A stretch of DNA of 64,000 nt from Owenia fusiformis (GCA_903813345.2 CAIIXF020000005.1:37077375-37141374); one strand, 5' to 3'; positions 24,701 to 53,100 are shown, numbered from the stretch's first letter. Notes: generated by a model from the letters alone, not told the origin. Made by a program: numbers and translations.

Positions 24701-25063
24701 ACCCTGTAGTTTTTATATTTCAATAGCATAAAAGAAGTTATTTGAAGAAGGAGTGTGACAAATAATTATATGAAATTTGGTAAGGAAAATATTTTCCTTA
24801 TGACGTCTTACGGAGATTCAAGGCTCTCCTATCTACATGCCGATTCATTAAACATCAAAATGAAATTGGTCCCGATGTGCCGTGTTTTTCTCTGTCACTT
24901 GATAAACATTGATTTGCGCATTACTATATCATACACTTACCGTTTTCCCTTTCGTAGAATGCTTCCTCTCCTCGTCACACCATTTGCGGCGCTCATAATC
25001 CTTCCGCGTCAAGTTCTCAATGTCATTATTACGAGTGTCTTCGTAAAATTCAATAAGCGACAC
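21780..25063 (-). CDS. Unidentified gene: three candidate coding exons
   Basis: Three minus-strand segments chain with compatible phases. 24941-25063 is 41 codons, with a strong donor ACG|GTAAGTG and a weak acceptor GTGGAG. 22284-22627 has acceptor CCAG, is open for 114 codons, and has donor AAG|GTAATG in phase 2. 21780-21936 has a good acceptor CTCTCTCCAG, 51 codons and a TAG stop. The first exon is charged (FYEDTRNN, RKDYERRKWCDEERKH). The second is polar and Asn/Gln/Ser-rich, probably disordered. The third is basic. No family is recognised and no start codon was found, so upstream exons are missing. The phase-2 end at 22284 also fits the first testin exon placed (20419), so the first two segments could instead be testin's N-terminus, or splicing could alternate. 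Coding status is inferred from frame length and splice sites only. Confidence 0.38.
23590..23830 (+). repeat. Degenerate tandem repeat with GGTTGCAAG core
   Basis: The core GGTTGCAAGGTGT or GGTTGCAAGACC recurs at intervals of about 40-60 bp with TTGATTGAGGTG-like spacers. The units are too diverged to count exactly. Confidence 0.45.
24068..24708. mobile_element. 640-bp foldback element, ends GGGTGGGCC
   Basis: The left end (AAGGGGTGGGCCAAAAAACC at 24071) and the reverse complement of the right end (TACAGGGTGGGCCAAGAAAA from 24708) match. Long inner arms also match, for example GTTAAACCATGCAATGTATT at 24130 against GTTAAACCATGCCATGTATT on the opposite strand near 24650. No ORF with transposase character is present. 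It is a palindromic, non-autonomous DNA element. Confidence 0.7.
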
Positions 25064-25938
25064 CTCCACCGAGATCCGATGTGCAGATACCGTAAATTAT
25101 AATTGTTCCGGGGCAAATTACTTTGATGCTATGTTGTTTATCACCTTTACCGCGACACTTGTCTCAATCACAAATTTTTTACGCTAACTTGTATCTCGAG
25201 TACTCAATTATACACCTGTAATTTACCTGATACACCAATACTTTGGCCCGCAATGATGTTACTATTTTTAAAAGTATTTATGCTTTGACATACGTTGAAT
25301 AATTGGATGGTTTCCAGACCTTAAAGACTAAGTTTGTAGTGGACTAGTGACCCTTGTAGGCCAAGGGGGAGAAACATCAGAAATTATAAAAACATTACAC
25401 CAACGATGTATGTAAAATGGCGTAATAAGATTTTGTGCCCCACTCTACCCAACAGCGTGATGGATAAAACCGACATCAAAGCTCTAATCCGTGAAACTCT
25501 AAATAGTTACAAGGAAAACATTTATATTTGAGATTAACTTAAAGAATGCGCTGGGAGCATGTACAATAGTTTGCTAGTTACTGAGGAAATGTCCTGAATG
25601 CGTCTGTAATTCTAATATCAAAAATGTTGTTTTTTACTTTTTAACTCATTTTAAATGTTTTTAATTCATGACGATCTGTATTTCCTCCGATCATGATCAT
25701 GTACTTTGGTTCATACTTTTTCTAAAACATGTAATTAAAGCTGGAGGCTTGTAGAGTTGAACTACGGAAAGTCATACTCTGAACAACTCTCAAACACAAA
25801 ATCAGAGAAACTCGTAACTAACAACACTCTGACATATTCTTGTTAACTTGCCTTCTTTTCTTGAAATTTAGCAGCGGGAGACGTATGAAGTCAGCCTCAG
25901 TTAATATGATGTAATGATGGCAACCTTCCAAATATGTA

Positions 25939-26260
25939 CAGGGTGTCCTGAAAATTGCACCGAGAGAAACATGGAATGATTCTGTGGAAGATGAAGTAAT
26001 ATTCCTGAAAGTTTCACAAGGTAGATTTAGAGAAATACTCGTAGCACCACACCTTATTTCCACGGCCTGCATCGATCGTATTGATGATCATTTAGAGCAT
26101 GTCATCCAAGATGTAATGTCAAATTTCTCGGTAAATAATTTACAAGTTCTACAAGCTTTTTACTGCTAATTGGAAAATGAACTCTTCTCCTGTACAAGAT
26201 GAATAGAAAGGGAAAAGAGTTATTTCCCAGTTTCATTTGGGTACATTTTAGGACACCCTG
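25939..26260. mobile_element. TA-flanked MITE with ACAGGGTGTCC ends
   Basis: CAGGGTGTCCTGAAAATTGC at the left and CAGGGTGTCCTAAAATGTAC on the opposite strand at the right form imperfect terminal inverted repeats of about 40 bp. Both are bordered by TA (25937-25938 and 26261-26262). Length 322 bp, structure and TA duplication fit a Tc1/mariner-type MITE. Short ORFs on both strands are not credible genes. Confidence 0.7.
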
Positions 26261-26482
26261 TATATGAAATGCAATTATTCCAATTTAGAGAAAACGAGCA
26301 TTTTAGTTTACATGAGATTAACTGAGATCAGAAGTTTTTTAGCGAAACTCCACATTTGCAATCTTCACAATAAACGAATAGGGAACGTTTCTTGTAATTG
26401 ATAAAATGTGACAATTTTTCCGAACATACTCTCAAGACGTTTTTATCTGTTCTTCCTTCTTTAAGCAAATAAAAAAGGCATT

Positions 26483-26600
26483 GCAAAAATGTCACGACCT
26501 GCCATTGTTACAAACGCCGAACTCCATGTCTCTGGACGGCCGAACAACGTCCACAAAAAGGTTGGAGACTATAACAATAGGTCATCACTTGTGGTTGTGA
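26483..26600. repeat. Dispersed repeat, copy 2 (partner at 19093-19207)
   Basis: See the partner copy. Shared blocks include CTGCCATTGTTACAAACGCC and ACGTCCACAAAAA followed by GGAGACTATAACA. Confidence 0.5.
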
Positions 26601-27231
26601 CAAGAAAAAACACATATTTTTACAAAAATATTTATTTAGGATGTGACATTCAGTTTTACAATGATATTTGTATTCATGTATATTTAGATTTATCTTTTCC
26701 ACTATTCTGCTGGTATATATGACCACGTTCACCTATGAATTCTGAGTCTGTCCTCCTCTTAGAAGGAGACGGTCTTACTATTTGCCATAACTGGATTATA
26801 TTTTTCCCGAATGGAAACATAGACGATAGACAAACCAATATCATAGTAATGATAATGATAAAGCAACTTAGTTTTGTTTATAAAATAAACCAAGATACTA
26901 ATTTAAGGATTAATAATAATTATAACTTCTTTATACAATTTCATTGTCCAGTTCTCTATGAAACAATAATGCACTGTGGTGACATCACTGTTTTACTAAA
27001 ATGACATGCTCAATTATTATGAAACCATAACACACTAAGATAAAATAATATTTGACCATGTATGTTGAACCAATGCACTAAAATACTCTAAGCCGACTTA
27101 CCGAGACATATTTGGGTTATTTGAATTTTCCATATAACCTACTAATACAATGATAAATTAACCACATGCACCATATATATAGGAACGATAAAAATACCAA
27201 CGCGAACGGGTTACTGATACTTTTTATACTG

Positions 27232-27436
27232 CAGTGGCGGATCCAGGGGGGGACTCCCCCTAAGTTGGGCCTAGAAAAATTGGGCCCAAATAATTTATTG
27301 GGCCAAAAATGCCTTAAAGCCCCAAAAAGTGGGCCTTTTTGGTCATTACTGGGCCTTCTTAGGCCTTCTTTTTAAGTTTTTTTTCTCTGACCTGAAATTT
27401 GCCCCCCTCCCCTTGTTGGTTCCCAGATCCGCCCCT
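27232..27436. mobile_element. 205-bp MITE with CAGTGGCGGATCCAGG ends
   Basis: The left end CAGTGGCGGATCCAGGGGG and the reverse complement of the right end, CAGGGGCGGATCTGGGAACC, form terminal inverted repeats. TACTG lies directly outside both ends. Such GGCGGATC termini are common in animal hAT-like or related MITEs; the superfamily is not certain because only 5 bp are duplicated. The complement of AATAAA at 27294-27299 lies inside. Confidence 0.7.
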
Positions 27437-27545
27437 GTACTGTCACAATGTTGTTCTATATCAAGTTTTCTTTCACCTTACACACACGTTGCAATGTATT
27501 TACGTCACTGAATTCACCAATATTTGAATAGAAAACGTTCCTTGA

Positions 27546-28759
27546 TTAAGGGGGATAAGGTTGCACTTGGTTTTTGGATGGCGGTCTTCTTAGACTGGTG
27601 TCAATCGTCTTTTTGACTCTTGGGTGTAAAGCCAATGCTGATACTGCAACGTCCTCACTTGGTTCTGAATTATGCGTGGATGCATATTTTGTTTTAGATG
27701 ATGACCCCCATTCTTCTTTTATGATGTAAAAATATAAAGTCACTACCAGAGCTACCAGAAGTGCCACTCCTAATACTCCGATGACAACTTTCCATAAACT
27801 GAAAATGAAAATATTTTACTCATTAGTCATGAACTGATGACAATACAAAAATGGAAAATTTGTCACCTTTGAAGAAGAAATCATGACAAGCCAAAAGTCA
27901 TGCAGTCAACTATATTAATGTTAAATGCATACATATTGTGTTTAATATAACATTGCATCGTGGTATACGTACTGGACTGAGTTACGCTGTATTGTGTGAG
28001 ACTGAATTGTATCGTATATTGTATATTCATATTATATATTGGATTGGATTGTATTGGTCGTACTATATTACATTGTAATTTACATTGCATTCTTTTTACA
28101 AAAAATCCAAATGGATTGTGTATATTGCATATATAATGAATGTATTGCGCCACATATTGTTTGATAATTTTTCGTTTTGTGATACGGTATCATATCATTC
28201 TTTTATATCATATAAACGATTTGTAACCGTAATCTTTACTGGTTTTGAATCCATATGACAGCAGACGATGGACCCTCTACTCTTTCCGGGGCGACCTCTG
28301 TAATGCCACATGAAGTTATAGCGCTTAGGTTAGATTTATCAAAGTAGTCCCGACAGCAATATTTTCTATGTGGAATACCACAGCAGTAATGCGGCTTGCA
28401 GTCAAACCCCTCCACCAATTGCCCTGTTGTATTACAGTAAGATGTGCAATATTCAGCAGTACCTGAAAGTCAGTAAATCGTGACGTCATGTTTGAAACAA
28501 TAGAGTTTGAGATGCATTGGCATGGGACTCCGATCTTATCTTGCCGTTGAAGATTTACGTAATCATGTATGACTATGAATTTGTTTATGTCAGAATGATA
28601 TAACAAAATCGAACATCACCTCAAAATTTCGTCTGAATCTGAATCATATTCTAATATTGAACTTGGAAGAATATTGCAAGACTTACTCAATTGTATAAAC
28701 ATCAGCATTAAACAAAAGATGAATATCAGCGGGACCGTCCATTCCACCGTATTCCCCAT
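27546..28759 (-). CDS. Shisa-like single-pass membrane protein
   Basis: Three minus-strand exons at 28687-28759, 28240-28462 and 27546-27798 join in phases 1 and 2 into 182 residues. The start ATG opens a hydrophobic signal peptide (about 1-24; VPLIFIFCLMLMFIQL). A compact Cys-rich ectodomain follows with C30, C34, C46, C51-C52 and C60-C61, in the pattern YCxSYC, FDC, YCCG, KYCC. This is the signature of the Shisa/CYYR1/WBP1-type superfamily (single-TM proteins with conserved cysteines). The TM helix is about 102-124, followed by a cytoplasmic tail ending in a proline-rich QPYPP. Shisa relatives act as adaptors for receptor trafficking; the partner here is unknown. Splice sites are GTAAGT/TTTCAG and GTAAAG/TTTTCAG. 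The first AATAAA past the stop lies in a MITE at 27232-27436. Confidence 0.85.
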
Positions 28760-30243
28760 TGTCGTTTTACTCATTGTCCTTCTTAATGTCCTTCTTTATT
28801 TGTAGACACGAAATAGGACCATATATCTTATTGGAATCAACATTTTCGGCCATCAAGCCATTGATACATGTTGTTTTAGATCAATTTTTTACTTCCTTAC
28901 TGCAGTGGCCATTTTACTCAACATCGTTGCTATGTCAACTATCTCTGTATTCGAGTGAATATCAATTAGACAAGTTAAACAGTAACCCGAGCTATTGTAG
29001 AATAAGTGAATAAGTTAATGATAAAACAATAGACCAGCCGTAGATCTATAGTACATGCCTTTAGGGTAAGTTAATACCAGATGTAGCCAAGGCAATTCAT
29101 TTTAGTTCTATGATATCAAACCAAACGTCTCTTCTAAAATATTAACTTTATCGAATAACTCTTGTTGTTTCCCTAGAAAGTGTTTTTTACATTGCTTTAT
29201 TGCAAAACATGATTATGATTAGAGGTATCTCCCATTTGGACTCCGAAGGCTAGAGGCATCGATCTTGTGCAGTTTTTTGCTTTAATATCGACCCAGTTTG
29301 CATCATCTCTCCTGTGAGAACATTCTCCACAAAATGTCTTACCGTAACTTTAGCAAGCAAAATTGCAAAAATGACGATGCTTATCTTATTATCAAAAAAA
29401 ACAATACCAAAATATAAGATTTAAGTAGAAAGAAGATGTATTGACGAACTCTGCTTTGGGAATTTACGTAAACGTTAAATATGTTTTCGAAAATTTTATA
29501 GATGTTGAGTCTGAGTTTACAGAAGTCATACCCATGACTTGGTCGTCATTTAAAGTCCAAGTCAAAAATGAATGCCATGAAAGTCTATGCAATCCTTGAG
29601 GTAGATTAAAAAATGATGAACATGTTAACCATGTGCATTTTGAATAGCAATACACATACAAATCAAATGTTTACTATCGTATCGTTACTACTAGTCTGGC
29701 AACCCAGGGTGTTGGGTAGCGTGGTCCTGGGTTACCCAGCTATCAAGTATTTGGATTTTTAATGGTCTAGCTTGGTAATAGATTGTAAAATATATGGGTA
29801 TGGGGGACTTTTTAAACACTGATCTATATCCACATTTACTTTACACAATCATTCAACACAACAGAGAATGTAATGGGAAATTATATAAAATGAATATAAT
29901 TCAACTCTATTTCAAGATATATACATGTGCTTGATTAAACAATTCTACATAGATTTACTGTCAGTTATACAATACAACAAAAAGTAACTTTCTTTTCAGT
30001 CAAATACACTCATGAAATTCAGTTTATCCAGGAAATTCAATGCAAACTATAACGTAACTTGATAACCGTAATTCTGCCTGCCAGTTTTCCTCACTTGGTA
30101 CAATGACCTGTATAATAGTTCAATACAGGCAAAGGGGGGGGGGGGTTGTATTGTCATCATAAAAACAATAAAAGATAAATTCTTAGAAGGGTTCTGTATG
30201 GGCTAAAATAGCCAGATACGGCTATTCACGGCGATCGAATATT
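28760..30243. other. Intergenic stretch
   Basis: Nothing gene-like was seen. A short GC-rich inverted motif lies near 29700-29745 (AACCCAGGG and CCTGGGTT). A run of 12 G residues lies at 30134-30145. Confidence 0.4.
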
Positions 30244-45027
<14,784 letters not shown>

Positions 45028-47111
45028 TGTGAGAGCTCCTTGTCTTTTCTATTATACATATTCTTTAACGAGCGGATGTTAGTTATACTTAGTGAACAAA
45101 AATGTTATCTGTGTGAATTACCCAGTAACAGATGAAAATGTGTCGTAACACAGAAATAGGTCAAGATAACCTTTACTGTTGAACATTTCAATGTCTAGAC
45201 TTTATGAGGGACATGACTTTGGAAACAAAATTTCTTCTCATGTTTGTCCGTCTTCATTGTCAACTTCACTGTACGGTGTCAGTGTCATCAAAATTCATGA
45301 GATGTACTATTAATAATGCAATAATTTTATTTCAGAATCCATTTAGGTTTTTAATGAGTAAAGTTATGTTCAACGAACATGCTCAAGTATCCCCGATAAG
45401 GTGTTTTTAAAGTTAAGGTAAATGTGATTTTCGACCTCTTGTTGTTTTATTTTATGAAATTGTTGGTGCGGTGGTTTAAACATGTAATGTGTGACCAATG
45501 GGTGTTAGATTCCACCTCTTGATCATTTGGCGTTTGTACTTTTACGTTCTGTTAAGATATACTTTTATGAATTTTAGTAATCTAAGAATTTAATAGAGAT
45601 CAATATTAGCTAAAGCTAAATTACTAAATTACTTAAAAGTGCTCAGAATGGTGAAAAACTGCAATGATTTTGAGACTTTTTGGCCAGAGGGAGGCTACGG
45701 GCCTGCCAGTGTGCATAGGTTTTAAGTACTGAACTCAATGCGTTGTTTGTAAAATATATCACAAGTGAATTGTTCCTTCGTCGAGGTTTAATGGAGGTTC
45801 AAACAATTCACAAGAAAAGCAGCTGCTTTTTGTTGTGTTGTAGTCATCAACCGTTTAACTATTCACATTTCATCAATAAACAAATTTTTGCATTCATTAC
45901 AACTGGCTTTATTTTCCATTTATTTCATATGCATCACTGTTACATTCAAAGCACTAACAGAATTTCTCAATCATTATTTCAAAAGGTTGATACAACCGAT
46001 TTCTTGTACAAGTACATGACACTGTGAGAAAGGAATACAACTCCATCAGCTTTTAATCAGACAATTACTATTTTACTATTCTGTTTGTAGTTTTTACTAG
46101 AGGTGTGAATTTTTAATCGATCATCGATTAATTGATCGACACAAGTTTAATCGATTATGATTCTTAATACTCAATTAACTGATTCTCAAAAAGATAATCT
46201 TCAGCATCCTGCCGTGAGTAAGCTTACATGATGTCACTGACTGATTGAGACCTAATTTGTCAGGTTGACATGCCAAGCTTAAAACTCAAACTGCCAAACA
46301 AGCTAATTACCCTAAGCCAGAAGCTTACTTTTGTTGTTTTTGTGCTTTCTGATACATCTTATTGATATATTTTATTCAATAGAGGTATGCAATCAAATCA
46401 AACGAATGAATTATCGCCTACTACTAAAGAATTAGAAAATATTAGGGAAATTATGTCAGATCTCTATCATTTATATTAGAATGATTAATCGATAGATTAA
46501 AATATTTTGTTGATCGATTAAGTGATTTACCAACAGTGCACACCTCTAGTTTTTACAGAACAATCTAAATGTATGAAACATAAAGTGACAATCAGAGAAA
46601 TGGAGGTCCAAAAGGTTGCAAATAACGATTTCTCATCTCTGGATGCCAAATGGTAAAAACAAATTTCTACAGTGAGAATTTACTCAGCAAAAATATCTAC
46701 ATTTGTCTGTTTTGGGGATTTTAGAAATTTGGCATTAGAATTATAAGAAGTGAGAGAAAAAAACAATGTTTTTCCAAAGTTGGTGTTAATGTCTGAACAC
46801 TCCCCCCTTCCCCCATTTGCCTCTGGTCATTTCATCAGCAGAGTACAATTCTACATGTCTGTTAAAGAATCAATGAATCACAACTATAAAAAATACACCA
46901 GCAAAAAGTTCACATGATTCTCTGATGTTTCCCTTCGTGATTATCCATGTTGATCACGCAATAGCACTGAATACCAATTCAAGTAGAGCTGTATTGTAAA
47001 TGTCAGAGATATTGACTCCAATAAATAATTCAATCCTCCATATTGTCCATAGAAATTCAGCTTTTGTGCGCACTAAAACATACAATTTTCCTAAATGTGT
47101 TTGAACAGTCC
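45028..47111. other. Intergenic stretch between carboxylesterase and PUF60
   Basis: This contains the 5' flank of the carboxylesterase, one hAT-type MITE (46098-46548) and the 3' flank of PUF60. No further coding segment was supported. Confidence 0.4.
46098..46548. mobile_element. hAT-type MITE, 451 bp
   Basis: Termini TAGAGGTGTG at the left and CACACCTCTA at the right are flanked by a perfect 8-bp duplication GTTTTTAC (46090-46097 and 46549-46556). Subterminal regions carry repeated ATCGATTA/TAATCGAT motifs. There is no ORF. Confidence 0.88.
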
Positions 47112-50100
47112 TCACCCCGACAGATCATTGGCTTCAAACATATCCTTGTCATATTTTTCTGCTTTTACTATTCGCCCACCAAAAAATCTGCCATTCAGAC
47201 CTTGTATCCCTCGTTCCACTTCTGAAATACACAATCATATACAAAAAATTAGTTTTAAATGCCCATATTAAATTGTTCATTACTTTACAAACTAAATTAT
47301 AACGATATTGTTAACTAAAAAGAAAATAAATCGATACAGTCTTTATTAATATTATTATATACACATTAAAAACTAGCTTGCCAGGATCGACAGAAACAAT
47401 ACTTGGTGGCCCCAAGCTTTTGTCCCAACATATCAGTATTGGTCCAAAATTGTTCAACCAGGTTAACATTATTTGAGAAAAGAAATTTCAACAACGTACC
47501 ATGTGGTGCACTGAAGGCAACAAATATTTTTACAAGTATTTCTGCATCTTCTTCTTCCCCTTGTTTTTCCTGGTAAATGATTACACGTTCAACATTGCCG
47601 TACTTCCCACATTCATCCGTCACTTCATTCTCCAGCTCATCGTCCAAATCCTCAGGTCCAACCATGTTACGTAACACCATGACACGACACTGAAAAAGAA
47701 AATGTACAATTAAAGGCTTGAACATTTGTATGAACCAGTCAGACAATGAACTCCGGTCGCATGAGAGGCCTCAGTCATATTGTGTGTAAAACTAATGCAA
47801 TACAGTAAATTTCTCTTGTTTTAAAAACAAGCAGCAAGCTTATTTCTTGAGTGAAATATCTGAATATTATTCTATTTTATTCAATAGCAACAATGATATC
47901 TAGTATTAAGAGACTATAGTACTATAGATCTTTTAGAATTGGTTACAGTATATTTTGTATACCAATAAAAGGGTAATTATCTGCATAGAAGGGGGGGGGG
48001 TAAAATCTTTGAGCGACCATAATTTCTGTGACACCTACCTCAGTTTGATGTCTCATGAGTTTCTGCATGACCATGTGTCTAGCATTGCTGCCACTGATCT
48101 GCATGTTCTCCTGCTGGTCCAAACTCTGGTTCTTCTCATCTTCTACAAGTTTCTTCTGGGCTTCAGTCAGCTTAGGTCCTCCTACCATATCTGCTGCTAC
48201 AATTCAAGTTTCACAAAGTTTGTTAGTATCAAGCATATTATTCATTTTTATAAATTCATTTATCACAACTCAGACAAGTAATCTGTTTCCTCAACAGAAG
48301 AATAAAATCACACTGCACAGTATTTCATGTTTCTGTTCTTAAACTACTCCCTTGAAATTATTCCTACTAACCTTGTCCTAAGCCAGGTCCACCTAACATT
48401 GCAGGATTGACCAGGCCAGGGGGAGGAATGGCACCTGATGGAACAGCCTGTCCCAAGCCACCTAGCTGTGGCATGACAACACCAGGGGCCCCTATTGATG
48501 TTGGCATGACAACACCTGGCTTAGGAACTGCTTGAGTGGCTGGTTGATTTGGAGGAGTATTCACTACCTGAAAATAAGAGAAGAAAAATATTGCTGAGAA
48601 AGATCATATAGGGTTATAAGCGGTGATTTTCGTTTAGAATATATATCTGAATTGGCATTGTTATAATGAAGAAATTGTAATAGCAAGATGAAATTTATTA
48701 AATGAATATTTAATAAGTACTTTTTCACCCCTGGGGGTAAGGTACAAGAGGGTATAAACATAGAGAGAATAAGCCACACAGTGAACAGAATCGCACCCTT
48801 GAACAGAATACTCTTTTTTGGGATGGAAAATCCAAAATGGCCACCTTAACATTTATCCAGAATGCCGAAAAACTAATGAGTTCTAAACTTTCATAGGTAG
48901 AAACATCCCTGAAAATTTCAAATGAATCCCTCAAACGGTTTGGCTGGAAACCTGTAGACAAGCCTTCACAGACACGATTTTAGGACGGAAAATCCAAAAT
49001 GGCCGCCTTAACATTTACCCAGAATGCCGATAAAAACTAATCAGTTCTAAACTTTCATAGGTAGAAACATCCCTGAGAATTTCAAATGAATCCCTCAAAT
49101 GGTTTGGCTGGAAACCTGTAGACAAGCCTTGACAGACAAGATTTTAGGACGGAAAATCCAAAATGGCTGCCTTAACATTTACCCAGAATGCCCAAAAACT
49201 AATCAGTTCTAAACTTTCATAGGTAGAAACATCCCTGAGAATTTCAAATAAATCCCTCAAACGGTTTGGCTGGAATCCTGTAGACAAGCCTTGACAGACA
49301 CGATTTTAGGATGGAAAATCCAAAATGGCCGCCTTAACATTTACCCAGAATGCAGAAAAACTAATCAGTTCTAAACTTTCATAGGTAGAAACATCCCTGA
49401 GAATTTCAAATGAATCCCTCAAACAGTTTGGCTGAAAACCTGTAGACAAGCCTCGACAGACATCGACAAGATTTAAGGACGGAAAATCCAAAATGGCCGC
49501 CTTAACATTTCCCCAGAATGCTGAAAAACTAATCAGTTCTAAACTTTCATAGGTAGAAACATCCCTGAGAATTTCAAATGAATCCCTCAAACGGTTTGGC
49601 TGGAAACCTGTAGACAAGATTATTCGGGACACCGGCCCGCCCGCCTGGCAAACTGATTACAATATAGCACCTTAGGGTGCGATAAAAAATATATACATAT
49701 CGTTATACAACCTTATTTGGTATAATATGGCTAATCTTAATAGTATGTCCACTATGTGATTTAATAATCTGCTGCCAAACATACCACATCTCCTACAGCA
49801 TCCATAGCTGTGATCTTTGCAGTAACAGCTGCGGCAGCTACAGCTGCTGCTGTGGGCATGGTCTGTGGACCAGATGGACCCATTTGAGCATCTGGAGGAG
49901 TCACACACTGGAAGAGTAATATGAGTATTACTATCAGACAGACCTCTTTCAGAATACAGGAGTTTAGCCTAGCTAAATAGTTGAAAATACTCTATAAACA
50001 GCCAATAGATGTCTAGCCCATTTTCAGGAAAAGAATCTTAGGCCTAAAGCAGTTCCCCATTGAACCAACATGTAAAACATCACATTTATACTATGATTTT

Positions 50101-53100
50101 AACATCATAAAGCTACCATTTCTGTTTCCTCATTCATTTAGAAAATCAACAGATTTTTAGGTGAGATCTTATATATCATTGGTATGAAGTTTTTTAGTCT
50201 TTTAAAACAACATAAATAATGGAAAATAAAGATGAATATTGGCTATTTTATTTAAAATATTTGGCTTGATGTTGGTCAGCTTAAATCACCAAAATGACCT
50301 GGGGTCAATAAGTTTATATAGCCACCAGTAAGATACTGCTTGTTTTAAGTGCAGCTTGAATTACAATGTTTACTATTGTCCACATACTGATACAGGATAA
50401 AAGGTTAAGTTAACTAGATAGTTAGAGACCATTCAGATATTTGATGCAGGATTTGAAAGTTTAAATTCAGACATAGTTTTATAGCTAATCCCAAACCAGA
50501 ACAACGGCAACGCCAAAGCGTAGCGAATCCCATCGAACAGCCATGGATGGCATTTTTGCAAACAAAGTATATAGCAAAAATGGCAGCCATTTTTCAAAAT
50601 GGCCGCCTTCTACCAAAAGTGTCATTAGACCATGTGCCATGCTTATAGTATTCATATACTAAATATGAACAAAATCGCTCCACTACTTTTCAAGTTATAG
50701 TAAAAAACGTTAAAATGGCGGCCATTTTTCAAAATGGCCACCTTCTACCAAAAATGCCATAAGACAGTGTGCCGTGCTTATAGTATTTACTTACCAAATA
50801 TAAACAAAATCGCTCTACTACTTTTCGAGTTATAGTAAAATACGTTAAAATGGCGGCCATTTTGAAAAATGACCGCCTTCTACCAAAAGTATCATTAGAC
50901 AGTGTGCCATGCTTACAGTATTCACATACCAAATATGAACAAAATCGCTTCACTACTTTTAGAGTTATAGTAAAATACGTTAAAATGGCGGCCATTTTTC
51001 AAATTTTTTTCAACATGGCCGCCTTCTTTCAAAAGTGTCATAGGACAATGTGTCATGCTTATAGTATTCACATACCAAATATGAACAAAATCGCTCCACT
51101 ACTTTTCGAGTTACAGCAAAAATCGTAAAATAACGAGTAAAGGCCGTCATTTTTCAAGATGGCTGCCATGTGCTTCTTTAATATCTACATTTCTAGCTTT
51201 ATTGATGTCCTATATCATTTTTTTACATCTAAAACATATTGCTATTACAGTTTACATATTGCACCTAAATTACTGTAAATTCGGCACTAAAATGGCCGCC
51301 ATTTTGAAATGAGCGGCCATTTTGAAAATCGGCTTTCGAGCAGAACTTCTACCCCTATAGGGTATATGTGTACAAAATATGAACAAAATCAGGCCAACGG
51401 TATTTGAGTTATTGCCCGGACGGACGGACAGACGGACGGAGGCGTTCCCTATATCCCTCCGAACTTCGTTCGATGGGATAATAATTTATTCCCAGACTCA
51501 GAAACTGATCCAATATGCCAACTTACACTTATATTTGACATCATTGAAAATGTTTCTAAAGTTTTTTTTCTCCAGACATTTTTATTAACCAACACTACAA
51601 AATATAATCATAGATGTTAGATATCTTGTACTTTCAGAAGAAATACTAAGAAGAAAGTTCACATGTAATGTATGGCCCTGTAGTGACCCTTGACCAATTA
51701 GTCACTTTCAAGTTATATAACAGTTGGAAAAGATATATCTTTGATGTCTTTAAATAGATAACAATCGTATAATGACCTATGGCCCAAGAATTTTTTTAAA
51801 TAAAAATAATTTTTTCAAAGAATCAGAGAAAAGGGTGAAAAATCTAGAGAATCCCCATACCTTCTATGTTATCATTTCCTGAATTTTTATCATATGACTG
51901 CCATCATATGATGAAAATGTTAAAATCTTTTGAATATGGTAAGGAGTAATGGAATATCTAAAAAAATCATGGGAAAAAACAATACAAGCTCAAAAGATTT
52001 GCCAAGACATTAGTTGCTCTCTGAGTCTGATATTATCTCCAAAAAAGTTGTTTTTTAATTTCCCCAGCACATTGATTTAGCACATTGATTTTTGATTCGA
52101 CCCCTTTACTACAAAATCCCTTACCTTGCCAACACGTAGGAACTGTCCCCCAAGATCAAAAAGATTCATAGACGACACAGCATCTTGTGCAGCCTGTGGG
52201 GTACTATACTCTATAAACCCGAAACCTTTGTGTTTTCCTGGCTTTGTTGTATCTGGTACAAGGATACAGCTCAGGATCTTGCCAAAAGCCTCAAAGACAC
52301 TCTGGATGTCATTCTCTGTGAGATCAGTATGGATTGATGTGACATAAATTCTGTTGTACTGCTTGGACTCCTCCGCCATTTGTTGTATGATAGGCTGTGC
52401 TTGAGGTATACTACTGGGCCTACCAACCTGAAACATCATGATAATGCTAAGCAAAGGCAATACAAATGAGGCTTGTTGCATGCAAAAGTTGAGTCTGATT
52501 AACAAAGGAAATTAGGGGCAACCCCATAAATGTTTGACTCTAATTGCTAGGTTTTAAAGTTTTATCCCAGTGGTTTTGAAAAGTTCAGCTTTTAGTGAAA
52601 TTAAATGAGCAAGAACTTAAATTGTTCCTTAAAAAATTGTGTTCAAAGATTTTCATTGCACCTGTTGACTTGCATTGCAAAACTTGGGACCAACAGAGTG
52701 GTGAGAATCAATTTCTTCTTCGGAGCTCTAGATAGACAATGTTTAAGATAGTTCACTATGTTATCAAAATGCTATTTTCAGGAGCAATGTCCTCAGATGC
52801 AAAAAGGTTCACATTGTGCAACAACACTGCTTACCTTGATGTTCCTTCCTCCAATCATGACTCCATTCATTTGCTCTAAGGCGAGCTGGGCAGCCTCTGG
52901 GATCTCATATTCTATGAAGGCAAACCCTACAAGAAAACAATAACCATATCAAATAAAGGAATTCGTAACACAAAGTCAAGTATGTTTTAGCGATCTCCTT
53001 GGGTAATTAAGATTTTAAAACTTTGCTCTGCACCTGGCTGAAAATTTAATTACTTCGAGTTGAGATAAACTCATGGAAATTGTCACTTGCTTGTTTGCTT

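Noticed and set aside
49306-49632. 108-codon minus-strand ORF in PUF60 intron 8
   Set aside because: It spans two units of the 163-bp tandem repeat and its peptide repeats accordingly.
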